Origin: Methylotenera_A sp049687015
Lineage (GTDB): Bacteria > Pseudomonadota > Gammaproteobacteria > Burkholderiales > Methylophilaceae
Assembly: GCA_049687015.1 (NCBI GenBank)
Contig: JBAVIP010000037.1
Span: forward strand, 1-64,000
Direction: 5' to 3'
DNA length: 64,000 nucleotides
Under the pieces are notes generated by a model. It made no database searches, was not told the origin of the DNA, and was given only the letters and a program-made list of their open reading frames with translations. Position 1 is the first letter of the stretch. Each line of letters opens with the position of its first letter. Below are positions 52,892 to 61,821 of this stretch, in pieces. Both the position numbers and the translations under genes were made by a program.

Positions 52892-54169
52892 ATGCCAACC
52901 ATGGAAAATAAAGATCACATTAAGCAATACATGCAAAAAGTGGGTGCTGAAGCGCGCAAAGCCTCTCGGCTGATGGCCAGCGCCAGCACCAACACCAAAA
53001 ACCTCGCGCTCACACATATTGCCCAGGCAATTTTGCGTGACAAAGCTGCTTTGCTAGCAGCCAACAAGCAGGATGTTGATGCCGCACACGCAAATGGCCT
53101 AGATGCGGCGATGCTGGACAGGCTCACTTTAACCGAAAAATCCATCAGCGCCATGGCAGAAGGCTTGCGACAAATCGCGACTTTGCCTGACCCAATTGGC
53201 GAAATGAGCAATTTCAAATACCGCCCAAGCGGCATACAAATCGGCCAGATGCGGGTGCCTTTGGGCGTGATTGGCATTATTTATGAAGCACGGCCAAACG
53301 TAACGGCAGATGCGGCCGGTCTTTGCATCAAATCGGGCAATGCGGCCATTCTGCGCGGTGGCAGCGAGGCGATTCATTGTAACCAGGCCTTGGCTAAACT
53401 GGTACATGAAGGACTGGAAAAAGCTGGTTTGCCCGCATCTGCCGTGCAGGTGGTTGAAACTATAGACCGGGCTGCAGTGGGCGAACTTATTACCATGAAG
53501 GCATTTGTAGATGTCATCGTGCCACGCGGCGGCAAAAGTCTGATAGAGCGCATCAGCAATGATGCACGTATCCCAGTGATCAAGCACCTGGATGGCAATT
53601 GTCACGTGTATGTTGATGACGATGCAGATTTTGATAAAGCACTGCGCATTTTAGAAAACAGCAAAACGCAGCGACTAGGCACTTGCAACACAGCAGAATC
53701 GCTGTTGGTTGCACGTTCTGTCGCCAGCACCATGTTGCCTAAATTGGCCGCTATGCTTATTTCGCACGGTGTTGAAATTCGCGGCTGCGCCGAAACCTGC
53801 GCGCTGGTAAAACAAGCCAAACCAGCGACTGAAGAAGATTATTACACTGAATACCTGGCAGCAATTATCTCCTGCAAAGTGGTGGATGGGTTAGATGAGG
53901 CAATTGCGCATATCAATCAATATTCATCGCAGCATACCGAAACAATCGTGACTGAAAATTATACGCATGCCAGAAAATTTCTGCGTGAAGTAGATTCCAG
54001 CAGCGTGATGGTGAATGCGTCCACAAGGTTCGCCGATGGGTTTGAATATGGTCTGGGCGCCGAAATCGGTATCTCGACCGACAAGCTGCATGCACGCGGC
54101 CCGGTGGGTTTGGAAGGCCTGACTTCACTTAAATATATCGTACTGGGTGATGGGCAAGTAAGAGCCTAA
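52892..54169 (+). CDS. proA: Glutamate-5-semialdehyde dehydrogenase
   Basis: Second step of proline synthesis: reduces gamma-glutamyl phosphate with NADPH. 425 residues. Family motifs: MRVPLGVIGIIYEARPNVTAD, IVPRGGKSLIERI, the catalytic Cys in TQRLGTCNTAESLL (about 268), and C-terminal FADGFEYGLGAEIGISTDK. The ATG at 52892 or 52901 may be used; neither has a clear ribosome site. nadD follows after one small gene, matching the proA-nadD neighbourhood of many betaproteobacteria. Confidence 0.98.
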   Translation: MPTMENKDHIKQYMQKVGAEARKASRLMASASTNTKNLALTHIAQAILRDKAALLAANKQDVDAAHANGLDAAMLDRLTLTEKSISAMAEGLRQIATLPDPIGEMSNFKYRPSGIQIGQMRVPLGVIGIIYEARPNVTADAAGLCIKSGNAAILRGGSEAIHCNQALAKLVHEGLEKAGLPASAVQVVETIDRAAVGELITMKAFVDVIVPRGGKSLIERISNDARIPVIKHLDGNCHVYVDDDADFDKALRILENSKTQRLGTCNTAESLLVARSVASTMLPKLAAMLISHGVEIRGCAETCALVKQAKPATEEDYYTEYLAAIISCKVVDGLDEAIAHINQYSSQHTETIVTENYTHARKFLREVDSSSVMVNASTRFADGFEYGLGAEIGISTDKLHARGPVGLEGLTSLKYIVLGDGQVRA

Positions 54170-54178
54170 TTACGCGCT

Positions 54179-54661
54179 ATGGACACGTTCAGCAACGCGC
54201 TTTGGGGCTACGGCCTGTTTGGCTATAAACGCTATGCCTGGCTAGCCATATTTTTCGGCGCCATGCCGGATTTAATCACATTTGGCGCATTCATGTTAAT
54301 GCAAATGATTCAAGGCACCTGGCATATCGGGCCTCCTCCTGTGGCAATTATTCCGGATTGGCTTTTTACTACCTATTCATTGGGTCATAGCTTTGTGATC
54401 TGTTTGCCTGTCATCGGCTTGGTTGCGTTGTGGCGCAAATCCATTGCATTCGCCATGCTGGCATGGCCATTTCATATCGTGCTGGATTTTCCGTTTCACA
54501 CCTTCGCATATTTCCCTACACCAATTTTTTGGCCGATTTATGACTTTAAGATTGATGGCATTTCCTGGGCGCACTGGTATGTGTGGCTGCCGAATGTCGC
54601 GGGCTTAATATTGCTGTTTTACTATCGCCGCCGCCAGAACAACCGCCAACAGCTCACATGA
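54179..54661 (+). CDS. Inner-membrane protein, DUF457/YdjM-like
   Basis: 160 residues with four hydrophobic segments. Short conserved-looking motifs are GAMPDLITFGAFM, YSLGHSFVICLP and HIVLDFPFHT, with Asp and His residues as in membrane-bound metal-dependent hydrolase-like (DUF457/YdjM) proteins. Its activity is not known. It begins 9 bases after proA and overlaps nadD as ATGA, so it is part of the same transcript. Confidence 0.75.
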   Translation: MDTFSNALWGYGLFGYKRYAWLAIFFGAMPDLITFGAFMLMQMIQGTWHIGPPPVAIIPDWLFTTYSLGHSFVICLPVIGLVALWRKSIAFAMLAWPFHIVLDFPFHTFAYFPTPIFWPIYDFKIDGISWAHWYVWLPNVAGLILLFYYRRRQNNRQQLT

Positions 54662-55305
54662 AAAAATGTATAGGCCTCTTGGGCGGCACATTCAACCCCA
54701 TTCACTATGGACATTTACGCATGGCGCAAGAACTGGCCGATGCGCTTGGCTTTGACGAAGTACGATTCATCCCGTCGGCCAATCCGCCCCACAGAACAAC
54801 GCCAGAAGTTTCTGCCGAGCATCGCGCCGCGATGGTGCAGTTAGCGATTGCTGATAATCCTTTATTTAAGCTGGATATGCGAGAACTAGCGCGCACGGGC
54901 GCTTCCTACATGATTGATACACTCATTTCATTGCGGAAGGAATTGGGTGAGCATGCAGTGCTATGCCTGATCATGGGCAGCGATGCTTTTGTAAAACTTG
55001 ACACCTGGCACCACTGGCAAAAACTATTGGATTACTGCCATATCATTCTGGTACAAAGGCCTAATATTGCGCCAGATCAACCCAAGTTATCCGTAGAACT
55101 TACAGCGCTGCTGCACGACCATTACACAGAAAACGTGGATGATTTAACAAATAAAACAAGTGGTTACATTCATATGCAAAAGATTACGCCACTGGATATT
55201 TCTGCAACCAAGATTCGGGAAAGTCTAAAGGCTGGTCAAAGTGTGCGCTATTTGATGCCGGAGAATGTCATTGCATACATAGCCACTCACAAACTGTATG
55301 GATAA
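54658..55305 (+). CDS. nadD: Nicotinate-nucleotide adenylyltransferase
   Basis: Makes nicotinic acid adenine dinucleotide in NAD synthesis. 215 residues: GLLGGTFNPIHYGHLRMAQE (the nucleotidyltransferase H-x-G-H), MGSDAFVKLDTWHHWQ, and ISATKIRESLKAG. The ATG at 54658 overlaps the previous stop. Its 3' end overlaps the convergent bioD by 19 bases. rsfS, which often follows nadD, is not here. Confidence 0.97.
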   Translation: MKKCIGLLGGTFNPIHYGHLRMAQELADALGFDEVRFIPSANPPHRTTPEVSAEHRAAMVQLAIADNPLFKLDMRELARTGASYMIDTLISLRKELGEHAVLCLIMGSDAFVKLDTWHHWQKLLDYCHIILVQRPNIAPDQPKLSVELTALLHDHYTENVDDLTNKTSGYIHMQKITPLDISATKIRESLKAGQSVRYLMPENVIAYIATHKLYG

Positions 55306-55913
55306 TTAGCCATACAGTTTGCGCCCATTTTTTGCGCGATCGCCGCAATATTTTCATCATAAACCGCCATGCCGGGCTCAATCTGATTAGCAATCCAGCC
55401 ATGCAAAACCAGTTGTCGCGCTTTGATGGCTTCTAGCGTCAGCAAGGTGTGATTGATGCAGCCCAATTTCATCCCCACCACCAGTATTACTGGATTATCA
55501 AGCGCTGCAGCCAAATCGGCCATGCTTTGCCGATGATTGAGCGGCACCAGAAAACCGCCCGCGCCTTCTACAATCACGATATCCGCCATGCTCGCAAGCT
55601 GGTTAAAGGCCTGCTGAATCACCTCAATTTTAATTTCAACGCCGGCCTGTTCCGCGGCAATGTGCGGCGCAATAGGCGCCTTAAAACTATAGGGATTGAC
55701 TAGTTCGCGCGGGGCTTTGACGTTGCTGGTTTGCGTGAGCCTGAGCACATCTTCATTCACCCATTCTCCGTCCACAAACTCGCATCCGGCCGCAACGGGT
55801 TTCATGCCAATCACTTTGTAGCCTTGCGCGACATAATCTTGGATGAGTTTGCAGGCGGCGTAGGTTTTACCCACCCCTGTATCGGTGCCGGTGATGAAAA
55901 ACGCTTTTTTCAT
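55287..55913 (-). CDS. bioD: Dethiobiotin synthetase
   Basis: ATP-dependent ring closure of 7,8-diaminopelargonate to dethiobiotin. 208 residues: FFITGTDTGVGKTYAA (P-loop), KPVAAGCE, VEGAGGFLVPL. The ATG at 55913 overlaps bioC as ATGA. It is the last gene of the bioB-F-H-C-D operon. bioA is not in the window. Confidence 0.97.
   Translation of the reverse strand: MKKAFFITGTDTGVGKTYAACKLIQDYVAQGYKVIGMKPVAAGCEFVDGEWVNEDVLRLTQTSNVKAPRELVNPYSFKAPIAPHIAAEQAGVEIKIEVIQQAFNQLASMADIVIVEGAGGFLVPLNHRQSMADLAAALDNPVILVVGMKLGCINHTLLTLEAIKARQLVLHGWIANQIEPGMAVYDENIAAIAQKMGANCMANYPYSL
55291..55320. terminator. Bidirectional hairpin in the nadD/bioD overlap
   Basis: AAACTGTATGG and CCATACAGTTT are perfect reverse complements of 11 bases with an 8-base loop. 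The nadD stop lies in the loop; the left arm is within the bioD 3' end. It is suited to end transcripts from both sides, although the plus-strand T-run is displaced. Confidence 0.6.
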
Positions 55914-56794
55914 TTACGTTTTGTAAAAACAATTGGGGCAAAATCCTGCCCTGCAGGCCGCATGGATACTGGCATGCATTCTTTTGTCCAAGCATGCCCG
56001 TAAATCACTTCAAATGTCGCGGGCAACTTGCCATGGGTACGAAATTTTTCGTAATGGTCCGACAAGTTCTGCAAAAAGCTTCTGCCCTGCAAGCCACGCG
56101 CACGGCCATTTGTCGCGTTATGCGCGCCAATGGCTTTCAGGTCTTTCATCACGCCTTTCACGTCGTCATAAGTCAGCGTGTAGCGCTCCACATCCAGCAC
56201 CGGCGCGCTAAAACCAGCACGTGTGAGCGCATCGCCAATGTCGTGCATATCAATAAAGCGGCTCACATGCGTGTGGCCGTTGCTGGTCGCCGCGCGCAGT
56301 TCTTTCAAGGTATCCGGCCCAAACGTGCTGAACATAAACAGGCCATTGGGCTGCAGCACGCGCGTCATCTCCGCAAATGCACCATCCAGATCATTACACC
56401 ATTGCAAAGCGAGGTTTGACCAAACCAGATCTATGCTGCTGCCGGCAAGGGGCAGATGTTCAATATCCGCGCAGATGAGGTTTTTGGCACCGAATATTTT
56501 TCTTAGAATCGGCTGCTGCGCACCGGTTTTTTGCAACATGCCGAATGCGATGTCCAGCGAATAAACCTCTGCCCTTCTGAATTTTTTTTGCAAGCCAAAG
56601 CTGCCGTGCCCTGTGCCACAACCCGCATCCAGTATGGCCTGTGGGGAAATCTTCACCAAGTCCAGACGGCTCAGCATTTCTTCGCGCACTTGTTTTTGCA
56701 GCACTGCTGCGGCATCATAGCTACTGGCGGCACGGTCAAACGAGGCGCGCACGCGGGCTTTGTCTATGAAATACTCATCCCGCATATTGGGCAT
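55910..56794 (-). CDS. bioC: Malonyl-ACP O-methyltransferase BioC
   Basis: Methylates malonyl-ACP so the chain can enter fatty acid synthesis as a pimeloyl precursor. About 294 residues. Features: RASFDRAASSYDAAAVLQKQ, motif I ILDAGCGTGHGSFGL, DLVWSNLALQWCNDL. It starts at the ATG at 56794, whose first base is shared with the bioH stop (TGATG); a GTG one codon earlier would give a GTGA overlap. Confidence 0.95.
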   Translation of the reverse strand: MPNMRDEYFIDKARVRASFDRAASSYDAAAVLQKQVREEMLSRLDLVKISPQAILDAGCGTGHGSFGLQKKFRRAEVYSLDIAFGMLQKTGAQQPILRKIFGAKNLICADIEHLPLAGSSIDLVWSNLALQWCNDLDGAFAEMTRVLQPNGLFMFSTFGPDTLKELRAATSNGHTHVSRFIDMHDIGDALTRAGFSAPVLDVERYTLTYDDVKGVMKDLKAIGAHNATNGRARGLQGRSFLQNLSDHYEKFRTHGKLPATFEVIYGHAWTKECMPVSMRPAGQDFAPIVFTKRK

Positions 56795-57564
56795 CACTGG
56801 GTTGGCTCTAAAAACTGGTCGAGCGCATCTACAAATTGCTCGCTGTGCGATAAAAAGGGTGCATGCGCCGCCCCTGACATCACACGCAGATAGCCGATTG
56901 GCAATTGTTGCATCATCCAGTGCGCCGCCTGCACTGGTGCGAGTGTGTCTCTATCGCCATGGATAAGCAAGGTAGGTTTACGAATATTGGGGATTTCTTC
57001 GCGCAAATCAGATTCAAGCAACACATTCAAAGCACGTTGCAAAGTGGTCTGCGTGGGAGTGGGTTTGGTTTCAAAGCTCGCACGCAACTGCTTGATGGTA
57101 ACGCGCGCGTCTTTAGATTTCATGCACTGTAGCGTTAAAAATTGCAATATTGCGCGTTTATAATCTGCATTCACATTCCGTGCGAAGGTGTTAAAGTTTT
57201 CTGGATCAACCCCTTCTTGCCAACCTGGCTTGCCTACGAAGCTTGGTGTAGAGCCCACCAACACTAAACGCCGAATGCGATCGGGCTGATTGAGCGCAAT
57301 ACGTTGCGCCACCAGGCCGCCCAGCGACCAACCCAACACGTCCGAAACACCGGGGATCACCTGCGCAACTTCATCCGCCAGTGCATGTAAATGATACGGC
57401 TCTATCGGCCGACTGCTGCCCATGCCAGGCAAATCGACCAAATACAGCATATATTTTTGAGATAATCGCTTGATTAAAGGCTGCCAAACGCCGCTGTGCA
57501 TACCCCAGCCATGAATCATCACCAGCGGTTGGCCTTGACCGATTATCTCTACATGACAACTCAT
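56794..57564 (-). CDS. bioH: Pimeloyl-ACP methyl ester esterase BioH
   Basis: Alpha/beta hydrolase that removes the methyl group to release pimeloyl-ACP. 256 residues. IHGWGMHSGVWQPL, the nucleophile elbow GWSLGG, then the acid in HGDRDTLAP and His in GAAHAPFLSHSEQF. It lies 2 bases after bioF. BioC and BioH together show the E. coli-type pimelate route. Confidence 0.96.
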   Translation of the reverse strand: MSCHVEIIGQGQPLVMIHGWGMHSGVWQPLIKRLSQKYMLYLVDLPGMGSSRPIEPYHLHALADEVAQVIPGVSDVLGWSLGGLVAQRIALNQPDRIRRLVLVGSTPSFVGKPGWQEGVDPENFNTFARNVNADYKRAILQFLTLQCMKSKDARVTIKQLRASFETKPTPTQTTLQRALNVLLESDLREEIPNIRKPTLLIHGDRDTLAPVQAAHWMMQQLPIGYLRVMSGAAHAPFLSHSEQFVDALDQFLEPTQ

Positions 57565-57566
57565 CT

Positions 57567-58754
57567 TTATAGCACCCTCTCTGCTTCATTTAACGCATTT
57601 GCCAGCCTTAACACATCTTTTTCCGAGTGCGCTGCAGAGAGCGAAATCCGCAGTCGCGCCGTATTCACAGGCACGGTAGGCGGGCGTATCGCCGGCACCA
57701 GAATACCCTGCGTTTGCAAGTGTTCACTTAACGCCAAAGCCGCCTGATTGCTGCCTGCCACTAAGGGCTGAACGGCCGTTTCAGAAGGCATCAACTGCCA
57801 TTTTTTTAAGTTTAAATTCCGCTTTAAAGTTTGAATCAAATGCTGCAAATGTGCCCTTAAATCATCGCCCTGCTCTATCAAACTCACTGATACAGCAAGC
57901 GTTGCAGAAAGCGCTGGCGGTGCCGGTGTGCTGTAAACATAGCTGCGCGCTTTTTGAATTAAATAATCAATCACCACTTGCTCACCTGCCACAAACGCAC
58001 CCGCAACACCTGCCGCCTTGCCCAGCGTAGCCATCATGATGATGCGCGGTGACTTTAGTTTGAAATGGCTCAGGCTGCCCTTGCCATGCTCGCCCAATAC
58101 GCCAAAGCCATGTGCATCATCAATATACAAATAGGCATCATACTGCTCGCAAAGGCGCAAATAATCAGGGATAGGCGCAACGTCGCCATCCATGCTGAAT
58201 ACTGCATCCACAGCGATGAGTTTATGTTTTGCTGTGCTTGCTTTCAGCAACTTTTCCAACGCAGCCACATCGTTGTGCGCAAAGCGCTGAAAATCCGCGC
58301 GACTTAATATCGCGCCATCATTCAAACAGGCATGATTGAGTTTATCGCAAAACACCGCGTCATCACGCCCCATCAGCGCGCTGACCACGCCAATATTCGC
58401 CATATAACCTGTTGAAAATACCAGTGCCGCAGGCATGCCCACAAAATTGGCCAGCTTTTTCTCCAGCTCATCATGGTAACGATGATGGCCAGTGATTAAA
58501 TTGGAAGCGCCACTGCCTACGCCGGAATCTCCTGCCGCATTTTGCATGGCGGCGATGAGTTTTGGATGATTGGCTAAACCTAGATAATCATTGCTGCAGA
58601 ATGACAAATATTGCTTGTCATTAGCAACGATATGCTCGGCTTGCGGCGAATCCAGAAGCCTGCGCTGGCGCAATAAACCATCGGCTTTACGCTGGTCTAG
58701 TTCTTTTCGCAAGTCCGCATGCAGACTTAGCTCTTTTTGTAATGCCATTAGCAT
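57567..58754 (-). CDS. bioF: 8-Amino-7-oxononanoate synthase
   Basis: PLP enzyme that condenses pimeloyl-ACP with L-alanine. About 395 residues. YLSFCSNDYLGLANHPKLI, GASNLITGHHRYHDELE, IDDAHGFGVLGEHGKG and the PLP-lysine region MMATLGKAAGVAGAFVAG. The ATG at 58754 lies 3 bases after the bioB stop; ATG 58748 is also possible. Translation is likely coupled to bioB. Confidence 0.96.
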   Translation of the reverse strand: MLMALQKELSLHADLRKELDQRKADGLLRQRRLLDSPQAEHIVANDKQYLSFCSNDYLGLANHPKLIAAMQNAAGDSGVGSGASNLITGHHRYHDELEKKLANFVGMPAALVFSTGYMANIGVVSALMGRDDAVFCDKLNHACLNDGAILSRADFQRFAHNDVAALEKLLKASTAKHKLIAVDAVFSMDGDVAPIPDYLRLCEQYDAYLYIDDAHGFGVLGEHGKGSLSHFKLKSPRIIMMATLGKAAGVAGAFVAGEQVVIDYLIQKARSYVYSTPAPPALSATLAVSVSLIEQGDDLRAHLQHLIQTLKRNLNLKKWQLMPSETAVQPLVAGSNQAALALSEHLQTQGILVPAIRPPTVPVNTARLRISLSAAHSEKDVLRLANALNEAERVL

Positions 58755-58756
58755 AT

Positions 58757-59785
58757 TCAAATTGGGTGAATACCTAATTTGGCAAACAACTTTTTATCGC
58801 TTTCTGTTTCAGGGTTGGCCGTAGTGAGTAATTTATCACCATAAAAAATACTGTTGGCGCCCGCAATAAAACAAAGCGCCTGGATGCCTTCATGCATGCT
58901 CTGGCGACCGGCAGAAAGGCGCACAAAACTCTTTGGCATGGCAATACGTGCCGCCGCAATGGTGCGCACAAATTCAAATGGATCCAGTTCTTCAGTGCCA
59001 TGCAATGGCGTCCCCTCTACCTGTGTGAGCAGATTAATCGGCACGCTTTCGGGCGGGCGCTCCATATTCGCCAGCTGCGCCAGCAAGCCCGCGCGCTGAT
59101 TGCGTGATTCGCCCATGCCGATGATGCCGCCGCAGCACACATTGATATCCGCTTCACGCACACTATCCAGCGTGTCCAGCCGCTCTTGATAAGTACGCGT
59201 GGTAATTACGTCGCCATAAAACTCTGGTGCGGTATCCAGGTTGTGGTTGTAATAATCCAGCCCCGCTTCTTTTAGTTGTGCCGCCTGCCCATCTTTCAGC
59301 ATGCCTAGCGTTGCACAGGTTTCCAAACCCATCGCTTTCACTTCGGCGATCATTTTGAGCACAGGCTCCAAATCTTTTTGTTTTGGGCTACGCCAAGCAG
59401 CACCCATGCAGAAGCGGCTTGCGCCATTGTCTTTGGCTTCTTGCGCAGCAGCAAGTACATCATCCAACGCCATCAGCGGCTCATTTTCCACATCGGTGTG
59501 GTAGCGCGCCGCTTGCGGACAGTAACCGCAATCCTCGCTGCAACCGCCTGTTTTGATTGATAAAAGCGTGCTTACCTGCACAGCGTTAGGGTCGAAGTTC
59601 TCACGATGCACGGTTTGCGCACGATGCATCAAATCGCTAAACGGCAACTCAAATAATGCGACGATTTCATCTACGTTCCAGCGATTCACAATCTTTGTTT
59701 CGCTTTTGCAGTTGTGAAGAGCATCTGTGTTTATAATAGATTCCTGGCTGTTTTTTTGACTGGCTTTATCTGTCGTCTCGAGCAT
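58757..59785 (-). CDS. bioB: Biotin synthase
   Basis: Radical SAM enzyme that inserts sulfur into dethiobiotin. 342 residues. The cluster motif SIKTGGCSEDCGYCPQAARY (C-x3-C-x2-C, about residues 80-87), with GAAWRSPKQKD, YYNHNLDTAPEFY and VRLSAGRQSM. First gene of the biotin operon, divergent from comF across 60 bases; no BirA-type operator was identified in that short gap. Confidence 0.97.
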   Translation of the reverse strand: MLETTDKASQKNSQESIINTDALHNCKSETKIVNRWNVDEIVALFELPFSDLMHRAQTVHRENFDPNAVQVSTLLSIKTGGCSEDCGYCPQAARYHTDVENEPLMALDDVLAAAQEAKDNGASRFCMGAAWRSPKQKDLEPVLKMIAEVKAMGLETCATLGMLKDGQAAQLKEAGLDYYNHNLDTAPEFYGDVITTRTYQERLDTLDSVREADINVCCGGIIGMGESRNQRAGLLAQLANMERPPESVPINLLTQVEGTPLHGTEELDPFEFVRTIAAARIAMPKSFVRLSAGRQSMHEGIQALCFIAGANSIFYGDKLLTTANPETESDKKLFAKLGIHPI

Positions 59786-59845
59786 GTTTCACCTTTGGTA
59801 TGTGACTAATTTTATTGGCAAATTATAAGCTGTAAAGCGATTACG

Positions 59846-60571
59846 ATGCAACAACTTAACAATTGGTTAAAAAATAATCATCTGTCAAATTACGGCAGTT
59901 TTATTAATGCAATTCTTAAGCAACACTGCCTTTTATGTGCATCGCCAGGAGGCAATATCCATGCGGTCTGCAGGGCATGCCTAAATGACTTGCCTTGGCA
60001 TCCAAAAACGAGTTGTCCGCAATGCGGGTTAAGCTCCAGTGGCCAAGTATGCGGCAGCTGCATCAGCTCACCACCCGATTTTGATGCAACGCAAGCCGTG
60101 TTTCTATATGCATACCCCATAGATGCCATGATGCAACGCTACAAATACGGCAGCTTGCTCAATATCAGCCAGACCTTTGGGCAACTACTCTCTCAAAAAA
60201 TCAATATAGACAGCGTCGATTTAATCATCCCAATGCCCATGCACCACGCGCGGATCAAGGAACGAGGCTTTAACCAGGCGCTTGAAATTGCTAAAGTTTT
60301 AACCAAAAATCACAAAGAAAAATTAGATTACAAAAGTGCAGAAAGACAAAAACTCACGCCGCCGCAAGCAAGCTTGCCGTTGAAAAAACGCGTCAAAAAT
60401 ATTAAAGGCGCATTTAAGGTAAATGGCGATTTAACCGGCAAACGCATCGCCATAGTCGATGACGTCATGACCACCGGCGCCAGCCTGAACGAACTCGCAA
60501 AAACCTTGAAAAAAGCCGGTGCAAGCCATGTAGAATGCTGGGTGATTGCGCGCACATTACCACATAAGTAA
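59846..60571 (+). CDS. comF: ComF family protein (phosphoribosyltransferase fold)
   Basis: 241 residues. An N-terminal zinc-finger-like part has Cys pairs (CLLC, CRAC, CPQCG, CGSC, residues about 29-75). A type I phosphoribosyltransferase domain has LIIPMPMHHARIKERGFNQA and the PRPP loop IAIVDDVMTTGASLNELAK. ComF proteins are linked to DNA uptake; the direct biochemical role is unclear. Placed next to bioB, as often in betaproteobacteria. Confidence 0.93.
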   Translation: MQQLNNWLKNNHLSNYGSFINAILKQHCLLCASPGGNIHAVCRACLNDLPWHPKTSCPQCGLSSSGQVCGSCISSPPDFDATQAVFLYAYPIDAMMQRYKYGSLLNISQTFGQLLSQKINIDSVDLIIPMPMHHARIKERGFNQALEIAKVLTKNHKEKLDYKSAERQKLTPPQASLPLKKRVKNIKGAFKVNGDLTGKRIAIVDDVMTTGASLNELAKTLKKAGASHVECWVIARTLPHK

Positions 60572-60607
60572 TTTAGGTTAATTGAGAATATTGAGGGAGA
60601 TTAAACA

Positions 60608-61342
60608 ATGTTTTTTAACATCTTAGAAGCAAACCAAAATTACACTCACTCAGAAGATACTGATGATTTTGGTATTACATTCACACTTAGCCCAACTGAA
60701 ATGGACTACATTGAAATTGGTAAGGAATATGCAGTCGCTTCTATGAACAAGCAATGGTTGATGAAAGATAAAAAGCTCGCCAACACAAGCATCACCTTCA
60801 ACGATATATCCAGCGTTAAAAGAACAGCGCCTGGAGCCTATCAGAATTTATTACAATCGGATAAAAAAGTCATCGGGATAGGCATGTTCGTTGAAGAAAC
60901 GGAAACCGACTTCCAAACCTATCCTGGCTTGCTGGGCCTTCAGGTATGGTTGTCCAGCAAAGCATACAACCACCTCTTCAGCCAGCTGCTCAATAAAAAT
61001 ATTCCCTCAGCAATAAATATTGATTTAAAAGGTCTGGAATATGGTTGGGAGCCAGATGGTAGCCATACAATTTGGGATATCGATAAAAACAACATCAACG
61101 ATATACTTCAAATTAGCAGCGTTTCAATCCATTATAAATTGCACCAGCAAACTGCTTTAGACATAGAGGCTGCCGAGATAATCAAAGAGCGGGAACAGAA
61201 TGAGAAAAAGGAATTATCAGCCAATAGTGGTGACAAACCCGGGCAGGTAAGTCCGTCTGATTTCAAGAAAATATTAAGCAAAATTTACTCATTGTTAATA
61301 GTTATTGCGGTATTGCTGGCCATAAGCATTTTTAAGCATTAG
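60608..61342 (+). CDS. Unknown protein with C-terminal membrane anchor
   Basis: 244 residues. The first 190 look soluble, with mixed strand and helix and no known motif (examples: ITFTLSPTEMDYIEIGKEYA, LEYGWEPDGSHTIWDID). A charged helix KEREQNEKKEL follows. The C-terminus is one hydrophobic segment (IYSLLIVIAVLLAISIF) followed only by KH, which is a tail-anchor layout. It sits 36 bases after comF and 5 bases before trmL, so it is probably co-transcribed. Confidence 0.75.
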   Translation: MFFNILEANQNYTHSEDTDDFGITFTLSPTEMDYIEIGKEYAVASMNKQWLMKDKKLANTSITFNDISSVKRTAPGAYQNLLQSDKKVIGIGMFVEETETDFQTYPGLLGLQVWLSSKAYNHLFSQLLNKNIPSAINIDLKGLEYGWEPDGSHTIWDIDKNNINDILQISSVSIHYKLHQQTALDIEAAEIIKEREQNEKKELSANSGDKPGQVSPSDFKKILSKIYSLLIVIAVLLAISIFKH

Positions 61343-61347
61343 TCGCG

Positions 61348-61812
61348 ATGTTCCATATCGTTTTATTTGAGCCCGAAATTCCGCCTAACACAGGCAATAT
61401 CATCCGCCTGTGTGCCAATACCGGTGCGGCTTTGCACTTGATTGAGCCGCTCGGTTTTAAGCTGGAAGACAAACAACTGAAACGCGCCGGGCTGGATTAT
61501 CACGAATACGCGAATTTAACTTTGCACAAAAATTGGGATGCGTTTAAACAAGCCATGCAAGGCAAGCGCATGTTTGCAATGACCACTAAAGGCAGTCAAA
61601 ACTATGCGAACGTGGAATTTAAAGCAGGCGATGTATTTGTGTTTGGCCCAGAAACGCGCGGTTTGCCAGAAGCAATTCGTAATGAATTTGCACCAGAATT
61701 TAGATTACGTTTGCCAATGCTGCCAGAAAGTAGAAGCTTGAATTTATCGAATAGCGCCGCAGTGTTGCTGTATGAGGCTTGGCGCCAGATGGACTTTAAA
61801 GGCGGGGTTTGA
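61348..61812 (+). CDS. trmL: tRNA (cytidine(34)-2'-O)-methyltransferase TrmL
   Basis: SPOUT-class enzyme that methylates the wobble base of tRNA-Leu. 154 residues: FEPEIPPNTGNIIRLCANTG, FKLEDKQLKRAGLDY, FVFGPETRGLP and LPMLPESRSLNLSNSAAVLLYE, which includes the knot SAM site. It converges with gpsA across 9 bases. Confidence 0.96.
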   Translation: MFHIVLFEPEIPPNTGNIIRLCANTGAALHLIEPLGFKLEDKQLKRAGLDYHEYANLTLHKNWDAFKQAMQGKRMFAMTTKGSQNYANVEFKAGDVFVFGPETRGLPEAIRNEFAPEFRLRLPMLPESRSLNLSNSAAVLLYEAWRQMDFKGGV

Positions 61813-61821
61813 AGGTGGAAA

